Below, one piece after another: positions 37,815-46,397 of a stretch of DNA of 64,000 nucleotides. The first letter of the stretch is position 1, and each line of letters opens with the position of its first letter. Both the position numbers and the translations under genes were made by a program. This stretch comes from Alphaproteobacteria bacterium (GTDB lineage: Bacteria > Pseudomonadota > Alphaproteobacteria > Sphingomonadales > Sphingomonadaceae), in the NCBI GenBank assembly GCA_019232625.1, contig JAFANP010000018.1:1-64000 (forward strand), given 5' to 3'. The notes under the pieces were generated by a model. That model was not told the DNA's origin. It did no database searches and saw nothing but the letters and a program-made list of their open reading frames with translations.

Positions 37815-38408
37815 ATGGCCGACAGCAAACCCTTCGCCTCCCTCTCCTCCGGCCTGCTCGCCCGCAAGGGCGGGGCCAAGCCGGCGATGCGCCCGCAGGG
37901 CTTCGGCTCGTTCGGCGGAAGCCTCGAGGATCTCGGCTGGAACGACATGGGCAGCCACGATTACGGCGAGCACGTGCCGACGCCGATCGACGCGCTGACG
38001 CCCTCGCCCAAGGGTCCCGCGCCGGTCTCGCCCGTCGCGACGGTTTCGCCGGTCGCCCCCGTGGCCGCCGCGCCCGTCCCCGCCGCGCCGGTCGAGCCGC
38101 CGCCGGTGGTCGAGCAGCAGCGCGTGCTTCGCGACAGCTTCGCGCCGGTCGAAGCCGAGGTGGTGCCGATCGTCCGCCGCTCGGCCGCGGCCGTCGCTCC
38201 CGGGGCCAAGGCCAAGGCGGCCTTCACCCTTCGCCTGGAGCCGGACCGCCATCTCAAGCTCAGGCTCGCCTGCGCCCTGTCGCGCCGGTCGGCGCAGCAG
38301 CTGGTCACCGCCGCGCTCGACGATTTCCTGGCGACGCTGCCCGAGGTGGAAGCGCTCGCCGGCCGGATCCCCGCCGAGACTCCGCAACGCCGCCGCAGCC
38401 GCCGATAA
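37815..38408 (+). CDS. Probable ribbon-helix-helix-like partner of the ParA ATPase
   Basis: 197 residues. N-terminal SLSSGLLARKGGAKP is followed by a long Pro/Ala/Val linker (about residues 60-110, VSPVATVSPVAPVAAAPVP). A compact C-terminal domain (about 137-185) has AAFTLRLEPDRHLKLRLA followed by RRSAQQLVTAALDDFLATL: a beta strand plus two helices, resembling an RHH DNA-binding fold. The end is basic (QRRRSRR). The layout suggests a ParA-interacting or DNA-binding adaptor. No family name can be given with confidence. Confidence 0.6.
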   Translation: MADSKPFASLSSGLLARKGGAKPAMRPQGFGSFGGSLEDLGWNDMGSHDYGEHVPTPIDALTPSPKGPAPVSPVATVSPVAPVAAAPVPAAPVEPPPVVEQQRVLRDSFAPVEAEVVPIVRRSAAAVAPGAKAKAAFTLRLEPDRHLKLRLACALSRRSAQQLVTAALDDFLATLPEVEALAGRIPAETPQRRRSRR

Positions 38409-38424
38409 CGAGGAAGAGGTCAGT

Positions 38425-39819
38425 ATGAAGACGAGTATCGCCCTCAAGCTCGCCGTCTCGGGCCTGGCGCTCGGAACGACCATGGTCGCCTGCAAGCCGG
38501 CCGCCTACGCGCTGCGCCCGGTCTCCGCCTCGGCGGTCGCCGCCCGGTCGGACCGGCAGGCGGACGAGGCTTACGCCGCCGCCCGCGCCGCGCTCGCCCG
38601 CGGCGAGGTCGCCGCCGCGCTCTCCCCCGCCGAGACGGCGGTCGAGCTTCGTCCGCGCGATGCCGCCTTCCGCCTCTTCCTCGCCGACCTCTATCTGAAG
38701 AGCGGCCGCTTCCAGTCCGCCGAGGCCACCTATCGCGACGTGCTTGCGCTCGATCCCGGCAATCCGCGCGCCTCGCTGTCGATCGCCATCGCCGCCATCG
38801 CCACCGGCCGCAACGACGAGGCCGTCGACCGGCTCGAGAAGATCGCCGAGACGGCGCCGCCCTCCGACGTCGGTCTCGCCCTGGCCCTCGCCGGCCAGCC
38901 GCAACGCGCCATCGAGCTGCTCGAGCCCGCCGCCCGCGGCGCCGAGGCCGACGGCCGGCTCCGGCAGAACCTCGCCCTCGCCTATGCCCTCGCCGGGGAT
39001 TGGGAGAAGGCGCGGGTCACCGCCGCTCAGGACATCTCGCCCGCCGATCTCGCGCCGCGCCTTCAGCAATGGGCGGCGCTTGCAAAGCCCTCCAATTCGG
39101 GCGACCAGGTCGCCGCCTTCCTCGGCGTCCGGCCGGCCGCCGATCCGGGCCAGCCGGTCCGCCTGGCGCTCGCGGAGCGCCCGGACAGGGCCTTCGCCGC
39201 CGCCGAGCCGGCGCCGGAGCCGGCCCCCGAGGCCGCCGCCGCGCTCGCGCCCGTTTCCTCCGCTTCGCCGAGCGCCGCCGTGGCTGCCGCCGGCGAGGTT
39301 CCCGCCTGGGTCCCCGCCGCCGAGGCCGCCGCGCCGGCGGCGGCGTCCGCCCCCCGCGAGGAGACCAGGCCGGTCTACGCCGACGCCGTTCAGGCGCTGG
39401 TGACGCCTCAGCCGGCGGTGATCCGCCCGGCCCCGCCGGCGCTCGCCTCCGCCCCGCGCTTCGAGGCGCCGGCCCGCCGGGTGCTCGCCTCCGCCGCCGC
39501 TCCGCGCGCCGCCGCCGCGGGTCCGGGCCGCTTCGCCGTCCAGCTCGGCGCGTTCAGCACCGCGGCCGGCGTCGAGCGGGCCTGGGCGCAGGCCTATCGC
39601 CATTACGGCTTCGAGAACCACACGCCGCTGTCGACCACGATAAGCGTGCCCGGCCGCACCCTTCACCGCCTCTCCGTCGCCGGCTTCGCCAGCCGCGAGG
39701 AGGCGAACCGGATCTGCCGGTCGGTCCGCGGCCGCGGCGGCGCCTGCTTCGTGCGCGCCGTCGCCGGCGACGCCCCGGTCCAGTGGGCGAGCCGCTACGG
39801 CCCCTCCCGCCGGGGGTGA
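38425..39819 (+). CDS. TPR protein with long Pro/Ala linker and C-terminal SPOR domain
   Basis: 464 residues. An N-terminal signal resembles a lipoprotein signal (GLALGTTMVACKP). Then come TPR repeats (about residues 45-210, for example ALSPAETAVELRPRDAAFRL), a disordered Ala/Pro linker (about 240-365) and a SPOR domain (about 370-450, GRFAVQLGAFSTAAGVERAW). Likely periplasmic and recruited to septal or polar murein. It is the last gene of the ParA operon, so cytoplasmic ATPase and periplasmic SPOR protein are expressed together. A REPIN array follows its stop directly. Confidence 0.8.
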   Translation: MKTSIALKLAVSGLALGTTMVACKPAAYALRPVSASAVAARSDRQADEAYAAARAALARGEVAAALSPAETAVELRPRDAAFRLFLADLYLKSGRFQSAEATYRDVLALDPGNPRASLSIAIAAIATGRNDEAVDRLEKIAETAPPSDVGLALALAGQPQRAIELLEPAARGAEADGRLRQNLALAYALAGDWEKARVTAAQDISPADLAPRLQQWAALAKPSNSGDQVAAFLGVRPAADPGQPVRLALAERPDRAFAAAEPAPEPAPEAAAALAPVSSASPSAAVAAAGEVPAWVPAAEAAAPAAASAPREETRPVYADAVQALVTPQPAVIRPAPPALASAPRFEAPARRVLASAAAPRAAAAGPGRFAVQLGAFSTAAGVERAWAQAYRHYGFENHTPLSTTISVPGRTLHRLSVAGFASREEANRICRSVRGRGGACFVRAVAGDAPVQWASRYGPSRRG

Positions 39820-39827
39820 AGGGGAAC

Positions 39828-40077
39828 GGGGACAGTAACTATTTTCCCGAAAGTCTGTGGGCTCTGAGAATGGGGACAGTAACTATTTTCCCGAAGGTCT
39901 GAGGGGCCGGTCGCTCCGGCGCGGGAAAATAGTTACTGTCCCCATCCGGCCTTTGAGAATGGGGACAGTAACTATTTTCCCAGAAAGCCTGTGGGCTCTG
40001 AGAATGGGGACAGTAACTATTTTCCCGAAGGCCTGTGGGGCCGGTCGCTCCGGTGCGGGAAAATAGTTACTGTCCCC
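39828..40077. repeat. REPIN array (GGGGACAGTAACTATTTTCCC type), duplicated unit
   Basis: Two near-identical units of about 116 bp (39828-39943 and 39961-40077), period about 134 bp. Each has a lone left arm followed by a full hairpin (39872-39943 and 40006-40077) ending GGGAAAATAGTTACTGTCCC. It fills the gap between the convergent 3' ends of the TPR-SPOR gene and pyrB. ORFs seen through it are translated repeat. Confidence 0.9.
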
Positions 40078-40090
40078 AGCCGGCCCCCGT

Positions 40091-41014
40091 TCACTCCTCC
40101 CGCGTCAGCACGTCCAGCACGGCCATGCGCACCGCCACGCCGAGCTCGACCTGCTCGCGAATGGCCGAGCGGGTCGGGTGGTCGGCGAGCGCGCCCTCTA
40201 TCTCGACTCCGCGGTTCATCGGCCCGGGGTGCATGACCAGCGCGTCGGGCGCCGCCCGGTCGAGCCGCGCCGCCGTCAGCCCGTAGCGGGCGTGGAAATC
40301 GGCCAGCGAGCCCGAGACGCTCTCCTCCATACGCTCGCGCTGGATGCGCAGCATCATCACCACGTCGCAGCCGGCTATCCCCTCGTCGAGATCGGTGAAG
40401 GCGGCGAGGCCCGCCGCCTCGGCCGGCAGAAGGGCAGGGGGGCCGACGACCCGCACCTCGGCGCCGAGGCGGGGCAGCAGGATGAGGTTGGAGCCCGCCA
40501 CCCGGCTGTGGCGGATGTCTCCGCATATCGCCACCTTCAGCCCGGCGATCCGCCCGAGCCGCCGCCGCATCGTCAGCGCGTCGAGCAGCGCCTGGGTGGG
40601 ATGCTCGCCGGTGCCGTCGCCGGCGTTGATCACCGGGCAGTCGACGACTTCCGCCACCTGGTGCGGCGCGCCCGTCTCGGCATGGCGGATCACCATCGCC
40701 CCCGGCCGCATCGCGCCCAGGGTGAGGGCGGTGTCGATCAGGGTCTCGCCCTTCTGGACGCTGGAGCCGGCGGTGTGGAAGTTCGCCACCTCGGCGCCGA
40801 GCCTTTTGCCCGCCACCTCGAAGGAGAAGAGGGTGCGGGTGGAATTCTCGAAGAAGACGTTGAACTGGGTGAGCCCGGCCAGCCGCCGGTCCTCCTTGCG
40901 CGCCCGCCGGTTGAACGCGATCCAGGGCTCCGCCTCGTCGAGGAGGTAGAGGATGTCCTCGGCCGAGAGCGGCGCGATTCCGAGCAGGTGGCGGTGGGGG
41001 AAGCGATAGGCCAT
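40091..41014 (-). CDS. pyrB: Aspartate carbamoyltransferase catalytic subunit
   Basis: 307 residues. Carbamoyl-phosphate site [13 protein letters not shown] (STRT), then [14 protein letters not shown] and [17 protein letters not shown], all diagnostic. Makes carbamoyl-aspartate, the committed step of pyrimidine synthesis. In related genomes it normally follows ruvX; here a RAYT gene and REPINs have been inserted between them. Confidence 0.97.
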   Translation of the reverse strand: MAYRFPHRHLLGIAPLSAEDILYLLDEAEPWIAFNRRARKEDRRLAGLTQFNVFFENSTRTLFSFEVAGKRLGAEVANFHTAGSSVQKGETLIDTALTLGAMRPGAMVIRHAETGAPHQVAEVVDCPVINAGDGTGEHPTQALLDALTMRRRLGRIAGLKVAICGDIRHSRVAGSNLILLPRLGAEVRVVGPPALLPAEAAGLAAFTDLDEGIAGCDVVMMLRIQRERMEESVSGSLADFHARYGLTAARLDRAAPDALVMHPGPMNRGVEIEGALADHPTRSAIREQVELGVAVRMAVLDVLTREE

Positions 41015-41065
41015 CGCCCGACCGTCTACCGGCGCCCGCGTCTCCCCTCAACCGCCGCGGGAAAT

Positions 41066-41117
41066 GGGGACAGTAACCATTTGTCCGGCAAAGAACGGAC
41101 AAATGGTTACTGTCCCC
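41066..41117. repeat. REPIN (GGGGACAGTAACCATTTGTC type)
   Basis: 52-bp hairpin: GGGGACAGTAACCATTTGTC, loop cggcaaagaac, then GGACAAATGGTTACTGTCCC. Located between the pyrB start and the RAYT 3' end. Both arms carry the compensatory C/G change (CCATTTG/CAAATGG), so pairing has been preserved. Confidence 0.92.
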
Positions 41118-41184
41118 ATTCGAGCGGTGTCCCCCTTCGAGCGGTTCCCATCGGAGCGCGTCGATGGCGCCCTGCGCGGGAAAT

Positions 41185-41236
41185 GGGGACAGTAACTATT
41201 TGTCCGGTAAAAGGCGGACAAATAGTTACTGTCCCC
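41185..41236. repeat. REPIN at the 3' end of the RAYT gene
   Basis: 52-bp hairpin GGGGACAGTAACTATTTGTC ... GACAAATAGTTACTGTCCCC. The RAYT stop codon TAA (41226-41228) and its last codons (R-G-Q) are part of the right arm. Nearly the same sequence occurs upstream of the RAYT at 41946-41997. Confidence 0.93.
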
Positions 41237-41891
41237 GTTTGAAGGCGCGGCCGCGGGGCTTTGGGCGGAGCGGCCGGCCGGCCGCCGCTTCGAGGCGGGC
41301 GACGAAGGCGTCGTCGCCGAGCGGCCGGCCGCTTCGGACATGGGCGCGGATCCGTTCCCGTTCCTCCTCCCCCTGGCCGGCGGCGAGGAAGTCGCCCCAC
41401 GGGCCGATTCGCCCGGGCAACGCGCCGGCGTCGGTGAGGCCGTCGGCGCCGAGGCCGAGATGCGCCCGCGCGCTCGACCAGGGCCAGTCCTGAGCGCGCG
41501 GGACGAGGCCCGCGCGCACCGGGTTGAGCTCGACGTAGCGGGCGCAGGCGACGAGGTGGCGGTCGTCCATCGGGAAGGACGCGAACCGGTCCTGCCAGAG
41601 GTGGCCCTGCCATCCTTCGCGCCGGTTGATCAGCCACGCATAGCGCCGGTGCGTCTCGGCGACGGCGGCGCGCAGCCCGTCCTGCGCCGACGGGACGAGG
41701 ATCAGGTGGACGTGATTGGGCATCAGGCACCAGCTCCAGACGGCGGTGCCCGACTTGCCGCACCAGGCGCGGAGCAGCGCGAGGTAGAGGCGGTAATCGC
41801 CGTCTCCGAAGAAGGTCGGCTGCCGGCGCGTTCCGCGCTGCGTGACGTGGTGGGGGATATCCGGAAGGACGAGGCGGGCGGAGCGCGGCAC
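41226..41891 (-). CDS. REP-associated tyrosine transposase (RAYT, Y1 HUH family)
   Basis: 221 residues from GTG 41891 (VPRSARLVLPDIPHHVTQRG); the upstream frame is ruvX read in another phase. The HUH metal site is H60-V-H62 in MPNHVHLILVP. The C-terminal part of the catalytic domain has GHLWQDRF and RYVELNPVRAGLV, where Y119 is the best candidate for the catalytic tyrosine. RAYTs are single-copy domesticated relatives of IS200/IS605 transposases that recognise REP hairpins and are thought to spread them. Here the gene is bracketed by hairpins of the same sequence (41185-41236, 41946-41997) and interrupts the ruvX-pyrB neighbourhood. Confidence 0.92.
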   Translation of the reverse strand: MPRSARLVLPDIPHHVTQRGTRRQPTFFGDGDYRLYLALLRAWCGKSGTAVWSWCLMPNHVHLILVPSAQDGLRAAVAETHRRYAWLINRREGWQGHLWQDRFASFPMDDRHLVACARYVELNPVRAGLVPRAQDWPWSSARAHLGLGADGLTDAGALPGRIGPWGDFLAAGQGEEERERIRAHVRSGRPLGDDAFVARLEAAAGRPLRPKPRGRAFKRGQ

Positions 41892-41945
41892 CCGCCGAGG
41901 CTGCCGAGCCCTGACCCCGGAGTCAACGGAAAACGATGAATTAAT

Positions 41946-41997
41946 GGGGACAGTAACTATTTGTCCGGTAAAGAACGGACAAATAGTTACTGTCCCC
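41946..41997. repeat. REPIN upstream of the RAYT gene, forming the ruvX 3' end
   Basis: 52-bp hairpin GGGGACAGTAACTATTTGTC, loop cggtaaagaac, GGACAAATAGTTACTGTCCC. The right arm supplies the ruvX stop TAA (41987-41989) and its last codons. It is 55 bp upstream of the RAYT start. Confidence 0.93.
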
Positions 41998-42466
41998 CTT
42001 CGAGCGGTTCCCATCGGAGCGCGTCGATGGCGCCCTGGAGGATGTAGGCGGCGGCCATCTTGTCTACCAGCTCGGCCCGGCGGGCGCGGCTCGCGTCGGC
42101 GTCGAGCAATGTGCGGGTGACGGCCTGGGTCGACCAGCGCTCGTCCCAGAGGAGGAGCGGGAGGGCGAGCGGCGCGAGGTTGCGGGCGAAGGCTCGGACC
42201 GACTGGGTGCGCGGGCTGTCGCTGCCGTCGAGGTTGAGCGGCAGGCCCACCACCAGCCCCTTCGCCTGCTGGGCGCGGGCGAAGGCGGCGAGGCGCTCCA
42301 GGTCGGCGCCGAACTTGCCGCGGCGCAGGAGCTCGGCGGGAGTGGCGATCGTCCAGCCGGCGTCGCACAAAGCGAGGCCGATCGTCCTTGTGCCGACGTC
42401 GAGCCCGAGCAGGCGCCCGCCGGCGGGGAGGGCCTCGCGATAGTCGGGGATGCTCGAGGTGATCAC
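41987..42466 (-). CDS. ruvX: Holliday junction resolvase RuvX/YqgF
   Basis: 159 residues from GTG 42466. RNase H-like fold with [15 protein letters not shown] (first Asp), [18 protein letters not shown] and [16 protein letters not shown], the family pattern; [18 protein letters not shown] supplies the last acidic residue. It is implicated in pre-16S rRNA 5' end processing and junction resolution. The last residues (EGGQ) and the stop arise from a REPIN. Just upstream of its start lies a 229-bp tandem duplication. Confidence 0.93.
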   Translation of the reverse strand: MITSSIPDYREALPAGGRLLGLDVGTRTIGLALCDAGWTIATPAELLRRGKFGADLERLAAFARAQQAKGLVVGLPLNLDGSDSPRTQSVRAFARNLAPLALPLLLWDERWSTQAVTRTLLDADASRARRAELVDKMAAAYILQGAIDALRWEPLEGGQ

Positions 42467-42918
42467 GGGCCGCTCATACCGAGTGGCAGGCGAGCTTGTC
42501 GAACCGGGAGATGGAGGGGCCGTCCTTCGCCGCGGGCCTCCCCAAGCGCCCGGCGCCGATGCGGGACGGGCCGGACGAGCGGCGGGTCGCTTCCCCCGCG
42601 CCGCCTGCCGCGCGCGTCAAGATGGGGACGGTAACTATTTGTCCGTTCATACCGGACAAATAGTTACCGTCCCTATTTGTTCGCCAAGGTGTCACGGGCC
42701 GCTCATACCGAGTGGCAGGCGAGCTTGTCGAACCGGGAGATGGAGGGGCCGTCCTTCGCCGCGGGCCTCCTCCAGCGCCCGGCGCCGATGCGGGACGGGC
42801 CGGACGAGCGGCGCGTCGCTTCCCCCGCGCCGCCGGCCGCGCGCGTCAAGATGGGGACCGTGAAAATGGGGACGGTAACTATTTGTCCGTTCGTACCGGA
42901 CAAATAGTTACCGTCCCC
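42463..42918. repeat. 229-bp tandem duplication carrying two REPINs, upstream of ruvX
   Basis: TCACGGGCCGCTCATACCGA begins at 42463 and again at 42692. The copies stay nearly identical through the region ending gcgcgcgtcaagatgggga, with few substitutions (for example cccaagcg versus ctccagcg). Each copy contains a half site of the CGAGCTTGTCGAACCGGG repeat and ends in a REPIN (42624-42674 and 42868-42918). No gene with credible coding character lies here; ORFs covering it in both copies are translated repeat. Confidence 0.9.
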
Positions 42919-42977
42919 ATTTGTCCGCTTCTACCGGACAAATAGTTACCGTCCCCATTCGTGGTTACCGTCCCCAT
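42868..42977. repeat. REPIN cluster (GGGGACGGTAAC type)
   Basis: Full hairpin at 42868-42918, a right-arm unit to 42956 (CCGGACAAATAGTTACCGTC) and a remnant GGTTACCGTCCCCATTCGTG near 42961-42981. It lies between the DUF3089 gene stop (42992) and the ruvX upstream region. Successive partial right arms suggest unequal exchange between hairpins. Confidence 0.85.
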
Positions 42978-42991
42978 TCGTGGGGGGCGGT

Positions 42992-44107
42992 TCAGCGTGG
43001 CTTCTGCCATGCCGCGAGCCGGCGGGCGGCGTCGGCGCGGACGTTGGCCCAGAACAGCGCATAGTCGAAGACGTGGTAGTTGTTGCCGTGGAGCACGTAG
43101 GGGCCGAGCGCCGGCGGGTTCGCGCCGATCAGGAGGAAGCCGCGCACGTCGCAGCGCGCCGGCACGCCCGGGGCCTGAAGCGTGCCCTCGGTGAGAGCCG
43201 CGTTGGGGACGAGCGTGCCGCCATTGGCGCTCGCCGGCGCCGCCGCGCCGCGGGTGCCGGTCAGCGGGTTGACGCACAGCATGGGAGAGCCGCGGCGCGG
43301 CGCCCCGCCGAGCCCCGGCGAGGAGTCGTAGACGTCGGTCACCATCTTCGGGTCGGCGGGCTCGGCGAAGCTCTGCCAGGAGAGGATGCAGCCGGCCTGG
43401 TCCGCCTGCTCGCAGCCCGGCAGGCCGAGCGTCGGCAGGTCGGCGGTGACCGACACCGGCCATCCCACGACATAGGCCGCGACGACCCGCTTCGCCACGG
43501 GCCGGCCGGCGATTCGGTCGGCCAGCAGGCGGGTGAGGTGGAGGCTGCCCTGGCTGTGCCCGGCGAGGATGATCGGCCGCTCCTTCGGCGCATGGGCGAG
43601 GAACCAGTCGAACGCCGCAAGCACGTCGCGATAGGCGAAGTCGAGCGCCTTGCGGGCATCCTCCCGGCTGGTCAGGAACGCCCCGAACGTCGCCTGGCGG
43701 TATTTGGGCGCCCAGACCTCGCCCACCCCGTTGAAGGCGCTCGCCTGGCTCCTGACGAAGAGCCGCGCGCGCTGCTGCGACTCCGCGTCGGCGACGGGCG
43801 CGTTCCAATGCGCGCGCTCCAGATAGGAGGTGGGGTGGATGAAGAAGATCTCGGCGCGCGGCCGCGGCCCGGCCGGGACCCCGGGCGGAGTCCACAGCGC
43901 GGGGTTGCCCGGAATGTCGGGCCGCGCGATCCAGCTCCCCTTGGACTCGTAATCGAGCGCGCCCGGCCCCGCCGGCGCCTCGAAGCGGGCGCTCGGCACG
44001 AGCGCGAGCTTCATCAGCCGGGTCTCGAGCAGCCGATAGGCGAGCGCGCCCGCCATCACCAGGACGACGAGGCCCGCAACCACCCACAAGAACCGCCTCG
44101 CCAGCAC
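42992..44107 (-). CDS. DUF3089 family alpha/beta hydrolase-like protein
   Basis: 371 residues with one N-terminal membrane helix (about residues 5-28). The nucleophile elbow is ILAGHSQGSLH, and EIFFIHPTSYLE and RHDV-like parts follow the DUF3089 pattern, with the C-terminal LHGNNYHVFDYALFW holding the likely catalytic His. Probably a membrane-anchored periplasmic esterase or lipase; the substrate is unknown. Divergent from the DUF4153 gene. Confidence 0.8.
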   Translation of the reverse strand: MLARRFLWVVAGLVVLVMAGALAYRLLETRLMKLALVPSARFEAPAGPGALDYESKGSWIARPDIPGNPALWTPPGVPAGPRPRAEIFFIHPTSYLERAHWNAPVADAESQQRARLFVRSQASAFNGVGEVWAPKYRQATFGAFLTSREDARKALDFAYRDVLAAFDWFLAHAPKERPIILAGHSQGSLHLTRLLADRIAGRPVAKRVVAAYVVGWPVSVTADLPTLGLPGCEQADQAGCILSWQSFAEPADPKMVTDVYDSSPGLGGAPRRGSPMLCVNPLTGTRGAAAPASANGGTLVPNAALTEGTLQAPGVPARCDVRGFLLIGANPPALGPYVLHGNNYHVFDYALFWANVRADAARRLAAWQKPR

Positions 44108-44211
44108 TCAAATCCTCCGCCGCTCCATCGCCGCTGCACAAGCGCATGGCAGGGGAGGATGCAAGCGTTGTAAGCTTCCGCCGCGGCGGGGGGCGCAGGG
44201 GAGGAAATCGC

Positions 44212-45924
44212 ATGACCGACGCCGGCGAGCCGCTCGACCATCCGGCCTGGCCGGAGCGGATCTGGATCCTGACGGCGCTCGGCGCCGCCCTCGGCCTCGC
44301 CTTCCACCTCCTCACCCGCGGCGCCGGCTCGTGGGGCTGGACCGAGGATCCGGCGCGGCTGGCGGGCGCGAGCTTCGTCGCCGTCGGCGGCCTCGCCTTC
44401 GCTTTCTCGCTGGAGCGGCGGCGCTGGCCCTGGGCGGTCGCCTTTGCCGCCACGGCCGGGCTGGTGGTCGCGGGAGTCACCGCCTGGAACGGCCCGCCGG
44501 AGAACTGGGCGGACGACGAGGCGTGGCATTTCTTCGCCTCCCTCTTCGCCGTCGCCGTCGCCGTGCCGCTGTTCCAGGGCCTGCGCGACGAGGGGCGGCT
44601 CCGGGCGCCGGCGGCGGCGGTCCACGCCCATGCCTGGTCGAACCTCATCCTGTGGGGCGCCGCCTGCGCCTTCGTGCTCAGCACCTTCCTGCTCGCGCTC
44701 CTCCTCGCCGCCTTGTTCGGGCTGATCGGGATCACCTTTCCCGAGACCCTGCTCAACAGGCGCTGGTTCGACGTCATGCTCGTCGCCGCCGCGCTCGGCG
44801 CCGCGGTCGGGATTCTGCGCGACCGCGACAAGGTGCTTGGCGCGCTTCAGCGGGTGGTCCGCGCCGTCCTCTCCTTCCTCGCGCCGGTGCTGGCGCTCGG
44901 CCTGGTGCTGTTCGTGGCGGCGCTGCCGTTCACCGGCCTCGAGCCTTTGTGGCGGGAGACCAAGGCGACGACCCCCATCCTCCTCCTGTGCATCCTCGGC
45001 GCCGTCTTTCTCGCCAATGCGGCGATCGGCAACGGGCCGGAGGAGGAGCCGAAGCTGCGCCCGCTGCGCTGGGCCGCCGCCGCGCTCGCCGCCGTGGCGC
45101 TGCCGCTCGCCCTCGTCGCCGGCCTCTCCACCGGCAAGCGGATCGCCCAATATGGCTACACGCCGGAGCGGCTCTGGGCGGGGGTCTTCGTCGCCGTCGC
45201 CGCCGCCGCGGGCATGGCCTACCTCCTCGCCCTCGTCCGCGGCCGGGCGGCATGGCCGGAGCGGATCCGCCGCGCCAACGTGCGGCTCGCCGCCGGCATC
45301 TGCCTGCTCGCCTTCTTCCTCGCCTTGCCGATCCTGAGCTTCGGCGCCCTCTCGGCCCGCGACCAGGTCGCCCGCCTCCGGTCCGGCCGAATCCCGCCCG
45401 ACAAGGTCGACTGGGCGGCGCTGCGGTTCGATTTCGGGCCGGCCGGCCGCCGCGCCCTCGTCCGCCTCGCCGAATCCGGCCCCGCCGAGGTGCGCAAGCG
45501 GGCGCAGGAGGCGCTGGCCGCGAAATATCGCTACGACCTGCTGCCCGACCCGGCGGCGATGCGGCCGGCGAGCCTCCGCCTCGCGGTCGACGGCAATGCC
45601 CCCGTGCCCGACGCGCTCCGCCTCGCCATCGCCCGCGACGGCTATTGCACCGGGAACGAGTGCCGGCTGGTCTTCGAGACTCCGCGGCGCGCCATCCTGC
45701 TCGGCTTCACCTGCGCCGGCTGCCTTCCCTTCGTGCGCCTCTACGTGCCGGCGCCGTCCGGCGGGTGGGGCGGGAGCGAGCCCGGCGGCGCGCCGCCGCC
45801 GCCCGCGGTCGCCGTCCCCATCGCGGTCCGCCGCGACGGCAAGGTGGAGCTCCGCACGGTCGAGAAGAAGCAGGTCTTCCTCGACGGCAAGCCGGTCGGC
45901 CCGGTCTTCGACCCGGGCCCCTAG
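44212..45924 (+). CDS. DUF4153 family membrane protein
   Basis: 570 residues from ATG 44212, chosen because GGAGG lies 8 bp upstream. About a dozen hydrophobic helices fill the first 390 residues. A soluble C-terminal domain of about 180 residues includes a Cys pattern (YCTGNECRLVF, LGFTCAGCLPF). DUF4153 proteins have no assigned biochemical role. Single gene; divergent from the DUF3089 gene. Confidence 0.75.
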   Translation: MTDAGEPLDHPAWPERIWILTALGAALGLAFHLLTRGAGSWGWTEDPARLAGASFVAVGGLAFAFSLERRRWPWAVAFAATAGLVVAGVTAWNGPPENWADDEAWHFFASLFAVAVAVPLFQGLRDEGRLRAPAAAVHAHAWSNLILWGAACAFVLSTFLLALLLAALFGLIGITFPETLLNRRWFDVMLVAAALGAAVGILRDRDKVLGALQRVVRAVLSFLAPVLALGLVLFVAALPFTGLEPLWRETKATTPILLLCILGAVFLANAAIGNGPEEEPKLRPLRWAAAALAAVALPLALVAGLSTGKRIAQYGYTPERLWAGVFVAVAAAAGMAYLLALVRGRAAWPERIRRANVRLAAGICLLAFFLALPILSFGALSARDQVARLRSGRIPPDKVDWAALRFDFGPAGRRALVRLAESGPAEVRKRAQEALAAKYRYDLLPDPAAMRPASLRLAVDGNAPVPDALRLAIARDGYCTGNECRLVFETPRRAILLGFTCAGCLPFVRLYVPAPSGGWGGSEPGGAPPPPAVAVPIAVRRDGKVELRTVEKKQVFLDGKPVGPVFDPGP

Positions 45925-46109
45925 GACAAGCCGGAAGCGTAACCCCAAGTCCGACATGACGAGGGAAGGTGACGCCTCCGCCCACACCCGTCACCCCTCC
46001 GTCGGGCGTGACGACCGACCGGGATGCCGGAGCGGTGCTTCACTTCCGGCAGGACAGGCCCCGGCGCTTCTTGATGCAGCGCAGCATGAATGCTAGCGCG
46101 CGCCTCATC

Positions 46110-46397
46110 ATGTCCGTCGACGAAGCCACCGTCCGCCACATCGCGCGCCTCGCCCGGATCGCCGTGAGCGACGCCGAGGTCGCGGCGCTCGCGCCCGAGC
46201 TCAACAACATCCTCGGCTGGGTCGAGCAGCTCCAGGAGGTGGACGTCGAGGGCGTCGAGCCGATGACCGCAGTCATCCCCAACAGGCTGCGCCTCAGGGA
46301 GGACGCCGTCACCGACGGCGGCATCCGCGACGCCGTCCTCGCCAACGCCCCGGCGGCCGAGCACGGCTTCTTCGCCGTCCCCAAGGTGATCGAGTGA
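46110..46397 (+). CDS. gatC: Aspartyl/glutamyl-tRNA amidotransferase subunit C
   Basis: 95 residues from ATG 46110 ([17 protein letters not shown]), the classical GatC start. [20 protein letters not shown] and RLREDAV are typical. It stabilises GatA on GatB in the complex that makes Gln-tRNA-Gln and/or Asn-tRNA-Asn by transamidation. Its stop overlaps the gatA start by 4 bp. Confidence 0.95.
   Translation: MSVDEATVRHIARLARIAVSDAEVAALAPELNNILGWVEQLQEVDVEGVEPMTAVIPNRLRLREDAVTDGGIRDAVLANAPAAEHGFFAVPKVIE

Noticed and set aside
39857-40236. Small open frames through the REPIN array (beginning MGSENGDSN)
   Set aside because: They are translations of the repeat itself, including the duplicated unit, and lack conserved sequence or ribosome-binding support.
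42463-42918. An insertion sequence upstream of ruvX
   Set aside because: The repeated 229-bp unit has no terminal inverted repeats, no target duplication that I can see and no transposase; a tandem duplication explains it.
45925-46109. Possible riboswitch upstream of gatC (repeated GTGACG/CGTCAC segments)
   Set aside because: A few short complementary pieces exist but no known riboswitch core could be recognised; it looks like a decayed intergenic repeat.
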